Positions 13,401 through 23,763 of a stretch of DNA of 64,000 nucleotides are shown here, one piece after another. The DNA lies in NCBI GenBank assembly GCA_037389465.1, contig JAZARR010000089.1, forward strand, positions 2,170,001 through 2,234,000. The letters run 5' to 3'. The position numbers were made by a program, and so were the translations under genes. The notes beneath the pieces are model-generated. The model was not told where the DNA came from. It ran no database searches and was given only the letters and a program-made list of their open reading frames with translations. The stretch's first letter is position 1. The number at the start of each line of letters is the position of its first letter. Source of the stretch: Baylisascaris procyonis (Eukaryota > Nematoda > Chromadorea > Rhabditida > Ascarididae).

Positions 13401-16400
13401 TTTCCATAATTGTCGCCGCCTATAGTTATTGATAAAGTAAGAGATAAGAACATCATAGAGTCGGGCTAACTTCTACACCTAAGCTATTTTCATCTCGAAT
13501 ATATATTCCGCTACGTTCGACTAAGGAGAAAATTTTTCGAGTTAGACTGAAAATTTTAACTCTTTTTTTCTGGTCTATTTTCATTTTGCATTTCTTTTTA
13601 CTAAAACTCATCACTCCGAAAGTTTCAGATTTCATCCTCTATGCTAATTAAAAAGTATTTTTAAAGTTAATATAATAGATATTAATTTATGAACTCAAAT
13701 AACGCTCTTTCAGTATAGAAATCATTTTATACTTTTAGCACAAATGCTTTAGAGATAGAAAAAAATCGTCAGAGAGGCGATTGGAACTGATATACTGATA
13801 TTGGTTTTAAAAAAAATTTAAACTAGTACTTCAGAGGTAAAAAAAAACTGAATCTGAACACGTAATCTTATAAAATGAAAAAAAAAGGTGAAGCACAACG
13901 AGATGAAAGTTTAAAAACTGATCGAAAAAATGAGAGATAAAAACGATAAAGGCGCATTTGTCTTTTTTTTCCATTCTATAGAGTCCAATTTTAATAAAGA
14001 ATGTTTCTTTATTTTTCTCTGATCTCTCAAATTTTCCCATATTCTTCTTTCACCATCGTTATAATTTTTTTTCTTATTTTTTACACTATTTTCTTAACGA
14101 GTACTGCTTCATTATAAGTAATTGTCAAAATTTTCTTTTTTCAAGGATGACGTCCTTCATTGCCGGGTTCAAGGCAAGGAACGACCTCTAGATGAAGCGG
14201 TAATTCTATTTGCTTGAACTTTACTAAGCTAATGCGCTTTTCATGCTTTTTTTGTTAGTTGCTCTGTTAGCTACCGTATAACTTCGAATAAAACCCCATT
14301 TATTTATGATTTTAAGAGCTCCAACTGAATAATGCGTTTCTTCTTTGACTAATGTTTGAAAAATTTGGGAAAATCTGTCATTACTGTTCGCAACTTATTA
14401 AAAAACTCGTTGGATTCATTGACCCGAAACTTCATTATTATTCCATATGCATAAATGGTTTTTTAAAAGACATTTTTAATTATTTCCTTTGAAATTGCAT
14501 CCTGAGTGAAAGCGGTATATCCTGATTTTCAGTAGAGTCCTTCTCTCAAAAGAAGAGCTATAAAATATTGCGACTATATTTTGTAGCTATACGGTATGCT
14601 AATATAGATGGAACACATTTGACGTTTGAAATATTTGAGCTATTCTATGGAGAAGAAAATAGTGCATTTATTCAGTGAAAGAAGAGTTCTTTAGCTTGTT
14701 GTATTGGATATCAGCCGGATATAGCGGATTATAGAATAGTGCCTCAAAATATGCAAGGATCGACATAAAAAAACTGTTTTCAAAAACGGAAAATTAAAGG
14801 AAAAAAGATGAGAGAAAAAACAAGCAAATTTAGAGTGAAAAAACTGGAAAGAGAAGTTGGAGGAGGGGGGGGGTGGTGGAATAGGATAAATGGATGACTA
14901 CACGTTGTTATGGGCTTTATTTGTTTAATTATGCCCGTTTATATTACTGAACCTTTCCGTTGCTAATCACCTCTGCCAGCAATTAGCTCACGATGAGGGC
15001 TCCCTCCTAGATGGTTGCTTGTGCGATGACTTTTCGGTATTTATGGATGGGACCGAACTAGAGCCATTCACCTGACAACTCGACGCTTTGTCGTTAAGCC
15101 ATCACCTGAAGTCTTGTGTAGAAACATTTTAATTATTTCGATTGTTGATATTTATTTCTATATGCGAAGTTTCTTTTGGCGTAAAATGATTCGGCATTAT
15201 TTCGATCAGATTCATCGTTTTATTTTCTTTGGAAATTTTTTCAATTTAGAAAATCGGTTTTTTTCTCATAAATTTGGTTACTATGATGGTTATATATTTT
15301 TTTAATGCAAAATTAGTGATGCTTTAACGCGGTTGCAGAAAATTGGAATAAAACGATAATTCTTTGGAATTTTTTAGATTTCCAATTTTTTTTTTTTCAT
15401 TAATTTTGCCCGATTAGTGGTGCCAGATGGCTGTACTTATTTAGCGACAAACATATAATGATGTGAAATGAGCCTTTCTTAGATCATATCATGGGATCTT
15501 CTTTTTTTTTACTAAGGATACTCAACGTTTGTTCGACTATTCGCCAGTGGAGACTTTATTTGCTAGTTCATTTGAAAATTAAAAATTTTTCTTTCATGGG
15601 ATGATTTTGTTGCCTTCATAAATTTTTTGGAATAGAATTCGCTAAGAAAAATTGAATATTTAAATTTAATTTATATTCATCATGTGTATTACCTCCACTA
15701 AAATCTCTATCTTTACCACCTGTACCAAATATATTTCCACTTGGGAATTTTCCCACTTCCAGTATCTGAATAGCTTAACGCTCTTCTACTTCTTCTTTTT
15801 TTTATAAGTGAAAATCCAAAGAAGGAATCTTAGTTAATAGTGTATTTGGCGCTGATATTATTTATCTTAACCTTACTGCCACTATATTCGTATTTATTTA
15901 TTCTTTATTATAAGTTGAAGAAAATAGTATTTCTCATAAACATATAGAAATATTTATATATTAATGTCTTGCAAATGACAGTTACAACTTAAGTATAATT
16001 GTGTAATCAATCCTTTACGATAGAAAGAAATATTGTTGTTGTGTTTCGTGCATTTTTGAATTTTCATGACTATTTTCTTCTCGACGCTATAGATTTTTAA
16101 ATATTTTCAAGAAATTACAAAGCTTTAAATATATTTGTTGAATTAATTTTGGCAGATTTTCTTGTTTCGACATTTTGAGGGAAAGATCCTTGCAATCGTT
16201 CTTTCCCAGAAAGATTCAAGCAGTTTCCGAATGAAATATCCAGTACTATCTTGGATTAAACGAATATCTATTAGGTTTTTTTTTATAGATTGGATGCTTA
16301 GATACTATATGTATATTTGAAATAAAAGCTTTGCCTCAAGCAAGAATTGAACCAAATTGGAATTTTTTCTAAAGGGGAAATCTTCGTTCCTATCGATTCC

Positions 16401-18445
16401 TGAAAGTATTTCATTATTAAATTATATTAATCATGAATGTCTTTGCATGATTTCAATTCATTTTCCTCGCACCTTTAAAACTCATTCTTCTATGGTTCTC
16501 ATAATTGCTTGCTTATTGTCGTCTTTGTTAAAGAAACCTTTTTTTTTCTTCAGGCATTTGATGTATGTTCCCGTTGAGAGCCTTAACTAATTTAAATGCA
16601 ATAGGAATGCTTGAATAGTTATGACTTGATTCATACTTTTCACTAACAACTATTGTCCTTTACGTCAAAATGCTATTCAAATCCGCCTATATTCACAATT
16701 GTTCAATTATAAAAAAAGATAATAATCTTCGCTTCAGTACTTATAAAAATTTGAAGTATTTGAATATTTTCTACCTCAGAAAAGAGCTGACAATTTATTT
16801 CCTCAAGGGTTCTACGGCATAATCGGAGACCTCAGATGGCGCCACTTTTCACTCTATTCCCAATAGCAATGATTTCAGCGCTCTTTTTTGTTCAGTGGGA
16901 AAAAAGTTGATTTAGAATATATATTATTTCGTATGGCGAGTATATCATTTTTAGTGGTATCTAGTAGTCTTCTTTGTCGTTCCACGTTAATGTTTCATCC
17001 AAATATTATTTTCAAGGAATTACTATCGGAATCTATATTTAGGGATTAATGGCTATTCATAAGATGGGTGGTATTCGTTTGGTTTCTGAAGAAATTCAAG
17101 ATATTTTACATATCGATGTGGCCGTTCTCATGGGTGCTAATCTTGCACCAGAAGTTGCCAACGATAATTTCTGTGAAGCAACGATAGGTTGGTTTCGATT
17201 CTCATTGTTAATTTTGACCGTTTTTTCCCAGTTAACATAAATAAATAAACAGTGAAAAGAAAAAACAATAAAATAAAGCGAAAAAAAGGGTAATAGATAT
17301 ATAAAAATAATGTAGAATATGCATATAAAGTAGAAATAGACTGAATAAATATAATTGCAGCACATATAAAAACAGCAAAAGAATAAAATTTGCATATCAT
17401 TAATGAAAGAATTTAGAGAAGACTGAAAAACACATAGAAGGAAACTCCGACCTTAAACATTAGCGCATCTTTTAATGTCACTATTCATCGTTTATCAACT
17501 AGAAATTAAATGAAGTTAAGGTCTGGGAGTTATATTGTGTTACAGAGCTATAATTCTGAATTATATTTTGTTAGAGAGCTGTTTTCTACGAGTTATGTTG
17601 TATTATAAAGATGTAATTGCACGAGTTACATCGGTTCGAAGCTATACATAATGGTTTATTCATTTTATATAGTACAATTGTAGTTGGTGATTTGTACTGT
17701 GTTGCAATGCTGTAGTCGTTAAGCTAAATGGTGATGTTATAAAGCTGTAGTCGATACTGCTGTATATGCTAAATAAAATTTAATTTTATTAGTTGTGAAC
17801 TATATTTTAAGCTTTTTAGGAAACAATTTTTCCAAAATTTTCATTTCTTTTTTTTTTCAAACTTTATGACATATTCCATACTAGTGAGAATTTTGGATTT
17901 TAGAGAGTCAATGTAATATTGCATAATTATAGGTTATGAAGGTAGTGCAGAAACGAGGGCATTATTGAAGAAATTGTTTCAAACGGAAAACTTTCGCATT
18001 AATGTTGTAAAAGATGCTCACACTGTTGAACTTTGTGGTGCTTTAAAGGTATGCTTTTTTAAATGATTTCTATATTTGTATTTTTTATGCTTTTCCTATT
18101 CTATAGGGAGATATTTGAGTGGTGAAAAAGGGGAGGGGGAGAGAGGAGGTGAGAAGGACGCTATGCATTAGTCGAATATAGTCATCATTGCTTTATAGTG
18201 TGAATACTTGGTAATACTTTGTTCTGAAAAAAAATTTAAATTGAATCCATTGAAGTTACAAATCTGTTCTTATTCATTGCGTAGTTAATGCGAAGTGGAA
18301 AATAGCTTCAATCGAATTATTTTCGTCGCGATGTGCTTGTTAAATGTGTCGAGCAGCGAGGTATTTGAGGTTTGTTGTAAACTTTACACAATCGTCGACG
18401 TTTTGCAACTGTTCCTATGAACTTGACTTTGTAAAGGAAACGGGA

Positions 18446-18518
<73 letters not shown>

Positions 18519-18532
18519 CATATATACATATA

Positions 18533-18564
<32 letters not shown>

Positions 18565-20997
18565 CATTACATATATAATATAAAACTTCTTTACAATCGA
18601 TATCCATGTCATTTCAAGTCAAATCCTACTCGCTAGTATTTATTTAAGCAAGAATAAAGTATTTTTCTACTATTCCAAAATGTTACTCATTATTTGAAAT
18701 TAAATATTGCAGAATATTGTTGCATGTGCAGCTGGAGTAACAGATGGTCTTGGCTATGGTGATAATACAAAAGCGGCGGTTATTCGATTGGGACTTATGG
18801 AAATTACAAAGGTATTACCGTGTTTTTCTTCATATTTAAATAAGAACGTTGTGAAAAAGCTTAGGAATTTGAGAATAAATTTGAAATAAAATCTAAAATA
18901 TGCGATCGTTCTTTCGGTCTTAACACAATTGATGTTTTTCATTCGAATATTTAATATTTAATTATGAAATTGTTACAATTACGATTTAAAAAAAACATTC
19001 TTATAAGTTTGCTTTATTATACTTTATTCAACATTTCTAACGACTAATATATTCCGCAGTGCTTATGACCACTGTAGTTATTTTGTGTTACTTTCGTCTT
19101 TAATCTTTATAATTACTATATTATGCAATTATTTCTTAATAGTGCTTTTATTCAAATGAGTTGGTTTCGACATTCAATTTTTATTAGTCACGCCTTAAAT
19201 ATGAAAAAAAAAACCTTAAATTTTTTAGTTTGTTGAACATTTCTATCCGGGATCCAATTTGGAGACATTCTTCGAGAGTTGTGGTATTGCTGATCTTATT
19301 ACCACATGTTATGGTGGACGTAATCGAAAAGTTTGTGAGGCATTCGTTAGGACAGGAAAGGTTAGCGATTTGTTTTTATGTGTTTCCTTTTCGTTATGAA
19401 TTATTCGTTTCTTTTGTGTTGTTCTTTCCTCTGGGTAAGTTTCCGCATAGACGAGGAAGCAGACCAAATATCGTGGGGGGAGGAAAACTGATACATATAA
19501 GTTTTCGTGAATTGGTTATTTTCGTGATTTAAAATATTGTCGACCTGACTTTTCATTAATTTTATGGTTTTTTCTTGTTTTAACAATAATTATCTCGCGG
19601 GGTTTATTTTTATTGATGTTTTTACAATAAAACTAAGGTATACGAATTCGAAGAAAATTCACAGTGTTGGTTGGTACTTAGGCCTATTGGGCATCCTGTC
19701 CCGCCAGCCGCCTCCACTTCTCGGCAGTTTCCTTGAGACGAAAAATTTCCTTCACATAGGCAGATTACACGCCAAATTTTATAATTTTCCTTAAAGATAC
19801 TGATATTGTTTACTGATAAAATTTCATCTCCGGAAGTAAGTAATTAAGTGATTTGAATTGCATTGTTTAAAAACAGTAATATTTTTGGAAATCTTTTTCT
19901 CAAAATTTTATATCCTTCATCGTAATGCAACAGTGATCACACAACATCCCATGAAAGAGTCTGGAGTGTTTCGTTTTGAAAAAAAAATTGAACTACTTCA
20001 TGCGAATCAAATATTATATTAGAGGATATTTTATAATTCGGCGGTTTATTTAGAAGCGAACTTTCGACAGCATATTTGATTGCAGTCTCGTTGAGACGTT
20101 ATGTAAGTAATGAGAGTAGTATAGCATAAGAATAAAATGAATTTGCAGTGGAAAATCTTTTCAATTCTCGAACAAATACTTTTTTTTTGAATATTCATAA
20201 TTAAAAAATTATTGCTAAATTTGGATTGCAGCCATTAAAAGTTGTTGAAGAGGAATTGCTCAAAGGACAAAGTGCACAAGGACCATTATGTGCTGAAGAA
20301 GTATATGGTATGCTAAAGCATTTCGAAATGGAAGCGAAGTAAATATTATACTTTTTTTTTATAGTTTTTTCTTTTATTATTTATTTGTTTCATTTATGAT
20401 TTCAATATGCCAAAGTATTACTTTATCAATCACCTATCTATCATTTATCATTTTAATCTCTTATCAATTATCTACGAAAATATTCCGCCGAGATGACTCA
20501 TTAGAAGTTTATTTTTTGAATTTCGAGGCCATTGATTTGAAATTTACTATTGATGATCTCGTTCAAAATGTTCTCTATTTCTAATTTATTGCGTCTTTAT
20601 TTTACAATATTATGACGCTCATAAGGTTTCAGGCCATCTCTAACTTTTATCTGGAATTTCTAGATCACCCGTATGAATATTTTCTTGTTTTACGGTCTAA
20701 TTATGAGCATAATAGGAATTTATTACTGAACTTTACCATAGATTGCCTGTGCATGTCTTATAATATATTGTAGAGTTTTCTTCAGATATAAAATTCAAAG
20801 TTGCAGATGAAAACTCTATAGGGAGAATTTCTTTATACTTTATGGCGCATATTCTGTACTATTTATGACACTAGAGACCGATATTTAATTTCAGGTTTCC
20901 GTTGTTTTGTGCGGTGCATAAAATTTGCAGTGGAGAGATGAATCCGACCGATTTAATCGGGTGTCTACGTCATCATCCAGAACATCGTTCAAAATAG
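10374..20997 (+). CDS. gpdh: Glycerol-3-phosphate dehydrogenase [NAD+], cytosolic, nine exons
   Basis: Reversibly reduces dihydroxyacetone phosphate with NADH to sn-glycerol 3-phosphate, linking glycolysis to glycerolipid and glycerol synthesis; a soluble cytosolic dimer in animals. Joined exons: 10374-10414, 11143-11323, 11826-11966, 17043-17187, 17933-18048, 18713-18811, 19229-19360, 20232-20338, 20895-20997; 354 residues, close to the usual ~350. Visible landmarks: GSGNWG (10-15) of the NAD-binding Rossmann fold; HENPKYLPG (59-67); VVPHQF (93-98); catalytic-region lysines K121 in SLIK and K208 in GALK; the family signature 205-226 (GALKNIVACAA then [11 protein letters not shown]); RN pair in TTCYGGRNR (266-274). 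There is no signal peptide or membrane segment. The ATG at 10374 is the first after a probable trans-splice acceptor; an in-frame upstream start at 10218 would lie before that acceptor. All junctions keep frame. The exact paralogue name (gpdh-1 or gpdh-2) cannot be decided. Confidence 0.97.
11143..11323 (+). CDS. gpdh: GPDH exon 2
   Basis: Residues 14-74: finishes the glycine loop, helix ARIVGETAA, the MWVHEE strand and the [14 protein letters not shown] segment. Acceptor ATTATAG, donor GTATGT, ending in phase 0. Intron 2 is 502 bp and carries a G-rich run at 11530-11565 and a (TAA)n run at 11583-11608. Confidence 0.97.
11826..11966 (+). CDS. gpdh: GPDH exon 3
   Basis: Residues 75-121, including VVPHQF and ending exactly at the lysine of SLIK. 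Acceptor TTTTAG; the donor is the weak GTTCTT. It joins in phase 0 to exon 4, restoring the conserved K-G pair of the family after a 5,076-bp intron. Confidence 0.96.
14146..14199 (+). CDS. Candidate cassette or nested exon in GPDH intron 3
   Basis: A 54-bp, phase-0, fully open segment between TTTTTTCAAG and the donor GCG|GTAATT. It reads [18 protein letters not shown] and is about 54% G+C in an intron near 28%. Inclusion would insert 18 residues between K121 and G122, inside the conserved SLIKG motif, so it cannot belong to the normal enzyme. It could be an alternative exon, an exon of a nested gene, or chance. The AAG acceptor is not the nematode consensus. Confidence 0.25.
14932..15075 (+). 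CDS. GC-rich open island in GPDH intron 3, possible exon
   Basis: Open for 48 codons to a TGA at 15073. A sub-segment 14980-15036 lies between CTCTGCCAG and TCG|GTATTT and is 57 bp in phase 0. The peptide includes [17 protein letters not shown] followed by an acidic tail ending ELEPFT. G+C is near 50% and stays high to about 15120. Not similar to GPDH; unrecognised. Confidence 0.25.
   Translation, partial: CPFILLNLSVANHLCQQLAHDEGSLLDGCLCDDFSVFMDGTELEPFT
16780..16866 (+). CDS. Weak third exon-like segment in GPDH intron 3
   Basis: After the acceptor TTCTACCTCAG a phase-0 frame runs 28 codons to TAG, reading [20 protein letters not shown] and a short tail. It lies only 180 bp before exon 4. 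If joined to exon 3 it would truncate the enzyme. Weakly supported. Confidence 0.15.
   Translation, partial: KRADNLFPQGFYGIIGDLRWRHFSLYSQ
17043..17187 (+). CDS. gpdh: GPDH exon 4
   Basis: Residues 122-169 plus the first base of G170: [22 protein letters not shown] and FCEATIG. Acceptor ATATTTAG; donor GTTGGT is again a weak GTT type. The loop after K121 ([10 protein letters not shown]) is about two residues longer than in the vertebrate enzyme. Confidence 0.97.
17528..17765. repeat. Degenerate tandem repeat in GPDH intron 4
   Basis: At least four diverged units of about 31-33 bp, each of the form GTTATRTTGTRTTA..AGCTRTAATT..ACGA, followed by looser copies with GCTGTAGTCG. This is divergent tandem DNA, not protein coding. 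Confidence 0.6.
17933..18048 (+). CDS. gpdh: GPDH exon 5
   Basis: Residues 170-208, ending at the conserved GALK lysine, which begins the family signature. Acceptor AATTATAG, donor GTATGC. Intron 4 (745 bp) holds a degenerate tandem repeat (17528-17765). Confidence 0.97.
18451..18565. repeat. (TA)n microsatellite in GPDH intron 5
   Basis: About 115 bp of TA with a few TTTA/CATA interruptions. Tyr-Ile open frames across it on both strands are artefacts. Confidence 0.97.
18713..18811 (+). CDS. gpdh: GPDH exon 6
   Basis: Residues 209-241: the rest of the signature ([18 protein letters not shown]) and [14 protein letters not shown], the substrate-binding core. Acceptor ATTGCAG, donor GTATTA. 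Intron 5 holds a long TA microsatellite and a G-rich run near 18130. Confidence 0.98.
19229..19360 (+). CDS. gpdh: GPDH exon 7
   Basis: Residues 242-285: [19 protein letters not shown] and [15 protein letters not shown], with the conserved Arg-Asn pair that contacts cofactor and substrate. Acceptor TTTTTTAG, donor GTTAGC. Confidence 0.98.
20232..20338 (+). CDS. gpdh: GPDH exon 8
   Basis: Residues 286-320 plus two bases of codon 321: [14 protein letters not shown] and a helical [13 protein letters not shown]. Acceptor GATTGCAG, donor GTAAAT (20339). The phase allows either exon 9 or the alternative exon at 22391 to follow. Confidence 0.95.
20895..20997 (+). CDS. gpdh: GPDH exon 9 (3'-terminal, conserved C-terminus)
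   Basis: Residues 321-354: [12 protein letters not shown], then [14 protein letters not shown] and TAG at 20995-20997. This matches the family C-terminal pattern FPLF..V...C...G and HPEH. Acceptor AATTTCAG. No AATAAA is close behind the stop, so the cleavage site is uncertain. Confidence 0.96.
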
Positions 20998-22390
20998 TGT
21001 CTGATTTTATTAACAAAATTTAGTGTCTTAAAATACGGATAATATACGTGCTTTGTTGCTTTTTTCTTTTCCGAACTTGTAGAGCACATAGATCAAAAGC
21101 TCTTCATAGTCAAAAGTTTTCCGGAATCGAAAATCCTCTTTCCGTTTTTTAATCTATGTGCTCTTCTTTCAAATGATCGATTCCTCTCACGGTTTAGAAT
21201 CTTATACTTTATTTTTGCTTTATTAACTACATTATTACATCTTTTTTCTTCTTTATATTTTACTGCATCTGTCGTCTCTTCTTTTAGCATAGTCTTACAT
21301 CAGGTGCTTGTTTCTTTTACTGCTTTTCTTCGCTTTTAAAGGCGATGATTTTATTTACACTATCGAAAATGAATATCTCTTATTCATTCGCCTTAATTGA
21401 TTCGTATCACGTTTAGAAAAAGATGATCTATTTAGATTTATCGATTTATCGATTTTTAATTTATTACTTTTTGATCTCCTTACTGGAAATCGTTTTTTAG
21501 TCAATGCTTTGTCTAGTAGTAAAAAATTATCGCACTGACCGAAATAAATGCATCGATGTGCTCTTACAATTCTTTCAAGTTTCAGCCATATTGAGTATCT
21601 AAATACTTCAGGAATTAATGAAATAAATTGATTTAGGATCATTATAGTTATAGTTGAAAATAACTATTGAAATCCAGAAAATATCGTTAACAATAGTTTT
21701 AACTTTGGTGCATTAAGCATCGCTTCTTCCTTTAAATATCTGAGAATTGGTATTTAAGAAGTTTCTAATTTTAAAACATTTGATGAAATTTACATTTTTT
21801 TCTCTACGAAAATTTTTCGATGAAAAATAAAAATATCTCTTCTAATTTTACGAATATTATTAAAATCGATGGATGTGGATTACTTTTCTTTATTTGTATT
21901 TCTGCCTAATTAATTGCGTATAGTTGATTGCGTATTCGTTACAGAAATGAAATTTCATTTATCGTTGTTGCTGTTTTATCATTCATTACAAAAAACTTCA
22001 CATAAAAAATTACTGATATTATTCGATTTCGCTTTTTTTTTTTTTAAGAGCGAATAAGGCATTATGACAATGATACGTTGTGTCGGGAAACTTCATGTAA
22101 TCTAATTTGTTGATGGTGAAATGTCGAAAATATTGTCAACGGGAAAGCACTTTAGAACAAGATACCTATATATTAAGCTATAGAACGGGAATTTAATCGA
22201 ATGAATTTCATTGGAATATTTTAATGGCGCAGAAAACAGCGAATCGTTTAAAATTTATTGCAGAGGTGTTAGTGCATTCGTGACGGTGTTGGTTTTGTGC
22301 AAGAAAAATTGAGGAATATTTGTTCAAAAAAGTTCGTCGTAAATTGAGGGGCTAAACTCTACAGCTTTCACTTTTTGGTTGATTTTCTAG
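20998..22390. other. 3' flank of GPDH / long alternative intron
   Basis: AT-rich with no conserved exon seen. The minus-strand open frames at 21093-21290 and 21355-21642 are Lys/Arg/Phe-biased and have no splice support. The stretch must contain the polyadenylation site of the exon 9 form; AATAAA first appears near 21542. Confidence 0.4.
21081..21164. repeat. Short inverted repeat in the GPDH 3' flank
   Basis: AGAGCACATAGA at 21081-21092 is repeated inverted at 21153-21164, 60 bp apart and 84 bp after the GPDH stop. If it lies in the 3' UTR it could form a stem. Confidence 0.6.
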
Positions 22391-22538
22391 GAAGAAACCG
22401 TTTTTCGAAAGTCATTGTTGGATACCTGCACGAATTGAGGGAGATCCTGGATGGGGAGCGCACGTAGCTGATGTAATTTCACTACTCAAGCACGGTCCTT
22501 GCGATTTACATAACAGTATAGAAGAGAGTAATTGCTAA
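22391..22538 (+). CDS. gpdh: Probable alternative 3'-terminal exon of GPDH
   Basis: After the acceptor GATTTTCTAG a 148-bp segment completes the split codon left by exon 8 (AA|G) and continues open for 48 residues to TAA at 22536-22538. The peptide begins KKPFFESHCWIPARIEGD and continues WGAHVADVISLLKHG with a CDLHNSIEESNC tail. It is clearly richer in G+C than its flanks and has no ATG of its own at the start. The product would be 369 residues and would lose the FPLF..HPEH C-terminus. Drosophila Gpdh makes C-terminal isoforms by alternative 3' exons, so the arrangement is plausible, but this peptide is not one I recognise. AATAAA lies at 22985. It could also be an exon of a separate downstream gene. 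Confidence 0.45.
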
Positions 22539-23270
22539 ACAATGGCTAGTATGATATATATACGACCCATCCATATGCACTGCGCAGATTACCTCACTAC
22601 TCACCAATGTAGTATCAATGAAAGCATTCAGAATATCACAAATCTACTCTGTTATTAAAGGCGATCATTCATTATTATTACACTTTGTTTGATCTGAGTG
22701 AAATTTTGGCAATACGTATCTATGAATATTGTACCAACTAAATCACTCAAGACTTCACCAAAACCATATCATCAATCATATCGAAATCGTGCACAAAATT
22801 TCAACAAATATAGCCATGAGGATATAACGGATAATGAAGAAATGACCAATTCAAGCTTTAAACGAGGAGTTTAGATGATTCCTTGTGTTGCACGCACAAT
22901 CTCCTTCTAGAAAATGCTTCTATCAATGCCGAATTAGAGGAATGTGTTGAATATTCGATACAACGAATGAAAAAAAAAAGGAAAAATAAACATCTAAAAA
23001 AACGAGAATAGTGCTTCACAATGCGTCAAACACGATAAATAATTGTAACACAAAAAGATGATCAATTCGAGTGAATAGTGGGAATGATTATGGATATCAT
23101 CTTTGCGTAATAACATCAGTGATATTTTATATTATTAGATGATTTTGATATGTGTAAAAGATAACGAAGAAGAATATACCATTCACTTAAAGAAATGATA
23201 CTTAATCAATGAAGTTTTCAAAATAGAATTGAAAAAATTGAAAAATTTTCAGTGGCAATTCAAAAACGGT
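22539..23270. other. Downstream flank, no gene seen
   Basis: Probable 3' UTR of the alternative GPDH form if it exists, with AATAAA at 22985-22990. No other structure noted. Confidence 0.4.
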
Positions 23271-23394
23271 ATGCCGTCAAATTAATGTTGATGGATACAG
23301 TGATAGCCTCAATCATTAACATGCGAGAAGAGAAGAGGAAGTTTTGGAAGTCTGGATCGATCCCTCATCTCCTCGACCAACCGTCGGGTTATTT
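23271..23394 (+). repeat. Left arm of a 124-bp inverted repeat
   Basis: Pairs with 23640-23763 with only five mismatches (119/124). The arm is higher in G+C than its surroundings and open in one frame (reading SIINMREEKRKFWKS and PHLLDQPSGY), but four of the five differences between arms would change an amino acid, which argues against a conserved protein. Best read as a fold-back element or a recent inverted duplication. Confidence 0.95.
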
Positions 23395-23639
23395 AGCCGA
23401 AGAGACTGTTTTTTGTCATCGAGTAAAATATTTTCTGGATTCCATGTTGCTTTCTGAGAGAAGATTTATTAACAGAAGATAAAAAAGGTTTATTTTATTT
23501 TATTGAAGAAAAGTTTGTTTTTCAATAGAAAATTCCAAATTCTTCATTGAAAACTCCTTTTCGTCATTGAAGCAGACGTAATCGCTCCTCACCATAACCC
23601 AGAATAATATGTGTACGTGCATATATTCTGTATAAAATA
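23395..23639. other. Spacer of the inverted repeat
   Basis: 245 bp of AT-rich DNA between the arms; no gene or terminal motif found. Confidence 0.8.
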
Positions 23640-23763
23640 AAATAACCCGACGGTTGGTCGAGGAGATGAGGGATCGATGCAGACTTCCAAAACTTCCTCT
23701 TCTCTTCTCGCATGTTAATGATTGATGCTATCACTATAGCCATCAACATTAATTTGGCGGCAT
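23640..23763 (-). repeat. Right arm of the 124-bp inverted repeat
   Basis: Reverse complement of 23271-23394 with five substitutions and no gaps. No target-site duplication was evident at the outer ends. Confidence 0.95.

Noticed and set aside
13831..14040. Minus-strand frame in GPDH intron 3
   Set aside because: Lys/Phe/Ser-biased from A/T runs, no splice sites, antisense to an intron.
18344..18636. Tyr-Ile-rich open frames on both strands across a TA tract
   Set aside because: They are translations of a TA microsatellite; the same occurs at 27480, 37152, 38705 and 62772.
19361..19434. Extension of GPDH exon 7 to the GTAAGT at 19435
   Set aside because: The coding frame hits a TGA before that donor; the GTTAGC donor at 19361 preserves frame.
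20088..20104. 17-bp microexon between GATTGCAG and GTAAGT in GPDH intron 7
   Set aside because: It would shift the dehydrogenase frame; exon 7 joins exon 8 directly with a conserved sequence.
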